Shown here piece after piece: positions 60,961-64,000 of a stretch of 64,000 bases of DNA. The notes beneath the pieces were generated by a model. That model was not told the DNA's origin, did not search any database, and saw only the letters and a list, made by a program, of their open reading frames with translations. Position 1 is the stretch's first letter, and each line of letters begins with the position of its first letter. This DNA is from Gavia stellata. Its lineage: Eukaryota > Chordata > Aves > Gaviiformes > Gaviidae. Made by a program: the position numbers and the translations under genes. The stretch covers positions 1,984,001 through 2,048,000 of the forward strand of contig NC_082620.1 in NCBI RefSeq assembly GCF_030936135.1. The letters are read 5' to 3'.

Positions 60961-62102
60961 TCCCCTTTCTCCCCCTCCCCCGGTTCCCCCCCCCCCCCCC
61001 AAGCCCCCCCCGAGAAGCTTTCCAAATTTTTCAGGGGAATTTACATGGCAGGATTTTAAAGCACATATAACACTAGCCTTAAAGCTGTAAGGTACTTACT
61101 TGAGCATTAGGGTAAGGCGGGGGGGGGGGAAGTATCTTTCTGAAAATTACGTTTGCTACAAAAGAAATAAGCAAATAAGGCACCCTCTTAAGACCTGAGC
61201 TTTGGAGATATTATACATTTATAGAGACTATTCTTAAAAAAAAAAAGCCCATTTCAATCAGCTGCCACATTACTCTCTTCTCCACCACCGGCTTCTGGGT
61301 TTTTTTTTCTTTCTTTTTTTTTTTAATTTTATTATTTAATCTGAACTTCAGTCTGGTTTGGGCTCTGGTTTTTTACAGCGAGAAGATGCTGGGAGGGGTG
61401 TCCCAGACCGGGAAACAGCGGAGGGCTCCGAGCCGGGGGGGAACGGGGAGGGGAACCCCCCCTTCCCCGGGTGGGAGCTGCTCCTGCCCGGCCGGGCACC
61501 GCTTCCCCCTCCCCGGAGCCCTGAAGGTGCAGGTGGAGCAAGCAGAGCCCGGGGGGGTTGGGTTTTGGGGGGGCTCCTTGTCCCCTCCTCCCCAGGAAAA
61601 AAGGAAATGAAGGAATTGGGAAGCGCAGGTGCAGCTCAGGGAGGGAGAGGAGGTTGGGATGGGGATGCAGCTTTGCCGGCGTGACCCCCGGGGGGGAGGT
61701 TTGCTGCATCCCTCCCCCCCTCCCCAGGGCTGCCGGCATCTCCCCCCTCCCCAAAAAGCTTCCTCCGCCCCGGGGCTGGTCCCCTCGCTGGGGAGGGCTC
61801 GCCTCCGCGCTCGCACTTGGCGTGATCTCGCCACAAAAGAAATTAGATGTCAGCTAATGCCTGTTTATAAAGACATTTGTCACCCGGAGCTGGGGAGAGG
61901 TGGGGAAGGGCTGAGGAGGTGCGGGGGAGGGCGGTAACCACGAGAGCTTTTGGGGGTTTGGTTTGGTTTGGGTTTTTTTTTTTTTTTAAGGCAGAATATG
62001 AAGGTGCAAACGATGCTGCCGATATTTTGGGGGCACAGACGGGGACTGACCCCTGCGCTTGAGCGGACCTCGGGGCTGGCGGGAGGGAGAAGGGGGACTG
62101 CA

Positions 62103-62467
62103 TCTCCTTGGGGGGGTACCCTCTCTTTAGGGGGGGGATATCGTCTCTTTAGGGGGGGGATACCGTCTCTTTTGGGGGGGATACCGTCTCCTTGGGGGGG
62201 GATACCGTCTCCTTGGGGGGGGATACCGTCTCTTTTGGGGGGGATATCGTCTCCTTGGGGGGGATATCGTCTCCTTGGGGGGGATACCATCTCTTTGGGG
62301 AGATATAGTCTCTTTTGGGGGGGATACCGTCTCTTTTGGGGGGGATATCGTCTCCTTGGGGGGGATACCGTCTCTTTGGGAGGACATAGTCTCTTTGGGG
62401 GGGATATCGTCTCTTTGCGGGGATACCGTCTCCTTGGGAGGGGATACCGTCTCTTGGGGGGGGGGGC
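62103..62467. repeat. G-rich satellite, about 18 copies of a 19-22 bp unit
   Basis: Units read CTCCTT or CTCTTT, then 4-9 G, then ATACCGT or ATATCGT. Copies vary in G-run length and in two base positions. Open frames exist on both strands only because of the repeat. Every unit supplies a G run, so quadruplex formation is likely on the + strand. Confidence 0.95.
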
Positions 62468-62529
62468 TGGGAAGGGACGAAGGAGGGGGGAAAAAAAAAA
62501 GAGAGAGAAAAAGAAAAAGTAGGTGAGGA

Positions 62530-62960
62530 AAAGTAGAGGCAGCTTGAGGAAATTGAGAAGCTTATAGTCTTTGATCCTTGGATGCTTTTCCTTATCAGAA
62601 ACATTTGTGGTGACACCGGTACAAAGGAAGTTCATCATATTACAGACTGCTAGGGCTGCTCGCAGGAATCACTGTCTATTAATTAGCGGGCGCTCTGTCT
62701 TGTGGGACACACGAGATCTGAGGCTCCATATTATTTGCTTGGATGGCTCTGGGTCCTGTGATGAATTGCTGCGAAGGGCCGTTGCTGTCGAGAGGCTCTG
62801 CAGGGATAGCCGGGGCAGGGGGAGGCGGGGAGGACCCTCGGCTCATTCATGAAATATATCTATATCCATCAATCTATAGCCGGAGCTGGGGAGGGAGAGG
62901 GGAAGGGGGTGGCTCATTCATGAAGTCTGCAGCTGGGGAGACATCTTAGCTCGTCCATTT
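62530..62960. promoter_or_regulatory. PAX7: candidate intronic enhancer with duplicated motif
   Basis: Mixed-sequence island following the G-rich satellite. Contains CTATTAATTAGCG near 62676, TTTGATCC near 62569, and GGCTCATTCATGAA twice (62840-62853 and 62911-62924). No coding potential recognised. Confidence 0.3.
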
Positions 62961-63320
62961 TGCGGGCGGCTGCGGGGCTCTGGGGCTCCTGGAGGGGTCG
63001 GCTGGGGGGAAGCGCCTGGTTAAAAGAAAGAAAAATGTTAAAAAAATAACTAGAGGAGACTAGGCAAGTCTCCTCGGAGAGAGGGCTAGTCAGGCGAGGG
63101 GGTCGCGCTGGAAGTGGAGGGTTTCCCCTCCCCTCGAGAGCATCCCACCCGAGGGATGCTCCCCTTGCACCTCCACCTGCCAACGGAGGAAAAAGGTCCT
63201 TTTTTGGGGGGGGGAAGCTGGGCTTCAAAGCGGGGGCTGCCTTTCCTATGGCTCACCGGCCCCCCGCTGCCCTGCCCCACCGGAGGTGGGCTGGGGGGGC
63301 GCGGAGGGACGCTCCGCCGC

Positions 63321-63572
63321 CCCACGGGGGGATGCCCCACGGAGGGATGCCCCGCGGCCCCACGGAGGGATGCCCCGCGGAGGGATGCCCCGCGGCCCCA
63401 CGGAGGGATGCCTCGCGGCCCCACGGAGGGATGCCCCGCGGAGGGATGCCCCGCGGCCCCACGGAGGGATGCCTCGCGGCCCCACGGAGGGATGCCCCGC
63501 GGCCCCACGGAGGGATGCCCCGCGGTCCCACGGAGGGATGCCCGCGGCCCCACGGAGGGATGCCCCGCGGGA
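63321..63572. repeat. GC-rich satellite of mixed 23-bp and 15-bp units
   Basis: About twelve copies of a unit based on GGAGGGATGCCCCGC, with or without an added GGCCCCAC. Longer and shorter units alternate in part, showing block duplication. Long frames on both strands are artefacts of the repeat. Confidence 0.93.
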
Positions 63573-63927
63573 GGTTTCGGGGGGGTTCGGCGGAGGCAGG
63601 GGAAGGCAAACTATTTTTACACCCGCTCTCCCCTTGAAGCCGGCTGTCCCCTGCCCCCGGGCTCCCCTCTCTCTCGGGAAGAGAGAGGAAAAACCCTTCT
63701 TGGTTTTCACTCTTCTCTTGTGTGGGTTTTTTTTTTTTTTCTTGTTGTTGTTGTTGCTGTTGCTAAAATTGGAAGGCAGCACTCTGCCTGACCCTGGGGA
63801 GCGGGGCTGAGGGCAGGGCTGCCGGCGGGGCTCCCTCCCGGGGGGGTGCGGGCAGCTGGGGGGGGGACACCCCCGGCAGCCTTCAGCCTTCACTGCCGCC
63901 TTTGTCCGGAGACCCTAAAGACCGCGG

Positions 63928-63940
63928 ATCAAAGTGACCT
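63928..63940 (+). promoter_or_regulatory. TCF/LEF-like or nuclear-receptor-like composite site
   Basis: ATCAAAG followed directly by TGACCT, in mixed sequence near the right edge. It resembles a TCF/LEF site fused to a nuclear-receptor half-site. A single motif, so weak. Confidence 0.15.
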
Positions 63941-64000
63941 GGTGGCATCTTTAAAGGAGGGAGAGGAGGGGGGAAGCCAGTTATGAAACTGCGGTCCCCA

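Larger units (their letters stand above)
55206..64000 (+). other. PAX7: PAX7 intron 4, incomplete
   Basis: At least 8.8 kb; the homeodomain-encoding exon 5 is not found on either strand of the remaining sequence. The intron is made of G-run-rich DNA with two satellites (62103-62467, 63321-63572), an 84-bp purine tract, a 22-C run, and several motif-rich mixed-sequence islands listed separately. Confidence 0.85.

Noticed and set aside
61880-62638. Proline-rich open frames on both strands over the G-rich satellite
   Set aside because: The repeat removes stop codons in several frames at once; the segment is inside PAX7 intron 4.
63114-63893. Several 120-225-codon frames over the GC-rich satellite near the right end
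   Set aside because: Same reason: repeats without stops on both strands, no domain, intronic position.
55206-64000. Search for PAX7 exon 5 (homeodomain)
   Set aside because: No reading frame on the + strand contains the RRSRTTFTAEQ or related homeodomain start; the exon must lie beyond the window.

Overview
The window looks like bird nuclear DNA carrying two neighbouring genes on the + strand: an intronless KLHDC7A (4641-7142) and the 5' part of PAX7 (exons 1-4 between 50978 and 55205, with intron 4 running off the right edge). Evidence for a bird is the two 5'-truncated CR1 LINE copies (20569-20772 and 36219-36656, both on the - strand), whose 3' ends match the avian/reptilian CR1 tail, and the KLHDC7A-PAX7 gene order, which is the same as on human 1p36. 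No species can be named from the sequence alone.

Layout. 1-4440 is intergenic DNA upstream of KLHDC7A. 4641-7142 is KLHDC7A, with an in-frame 12-bp minisatellite that encodes a Ser-Glu-Pro-Gly / Ser-Lys-Leu-Gly tract. From 7143 to about 50300 lies roughly 43 kb with no protein gene that I can recognise. It holds the two CR1 copies, two minisatellites (42 bp x5 and 30 bp x3), several AT-rich homeodomain- or GATA-motif clusters that could be PAX7 enhancers, and at about 43.2 kb an unusual pair of divergent TATA boxes, each followed by a good splice donor on its own strand, suggesting an unannotated divergent non-coding transcription unit. From about 48.3 kb the sequence becomes CpG- and G-run-rich and leads into the PAX7 promoter.

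PAX7 exons 1-4 encode residues 1-195: the N-terminal tail, the complete paired domain (PAI and RED halves) and the octapeptide. The homeodomain exon is not in the window. Both tandem acceptors behind the known PAX7 paired-domain isoforms (plus/minus Gln at exon 3, plus/minus Gly-Leu at exon 4) are visible base by base. Intron 4 (more than 8.8 kb here) alternates long G runs and two GC-rich satellites with islands of mixed-sequence, motif-rich DNA.

The two genes are not known to act together. KLHDC7A encodes a poorly characterised membrane-anchored kelch protein; PAX7 encodes a transcription factor of neural crest, dorsal neural tube and muscle satellite cells. The large non-coding gap fits a developmental regulator with distant enhancers. 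Statements on conservation or enhancer function are inference from sequence texture and motifs only, since no alignment could be run.
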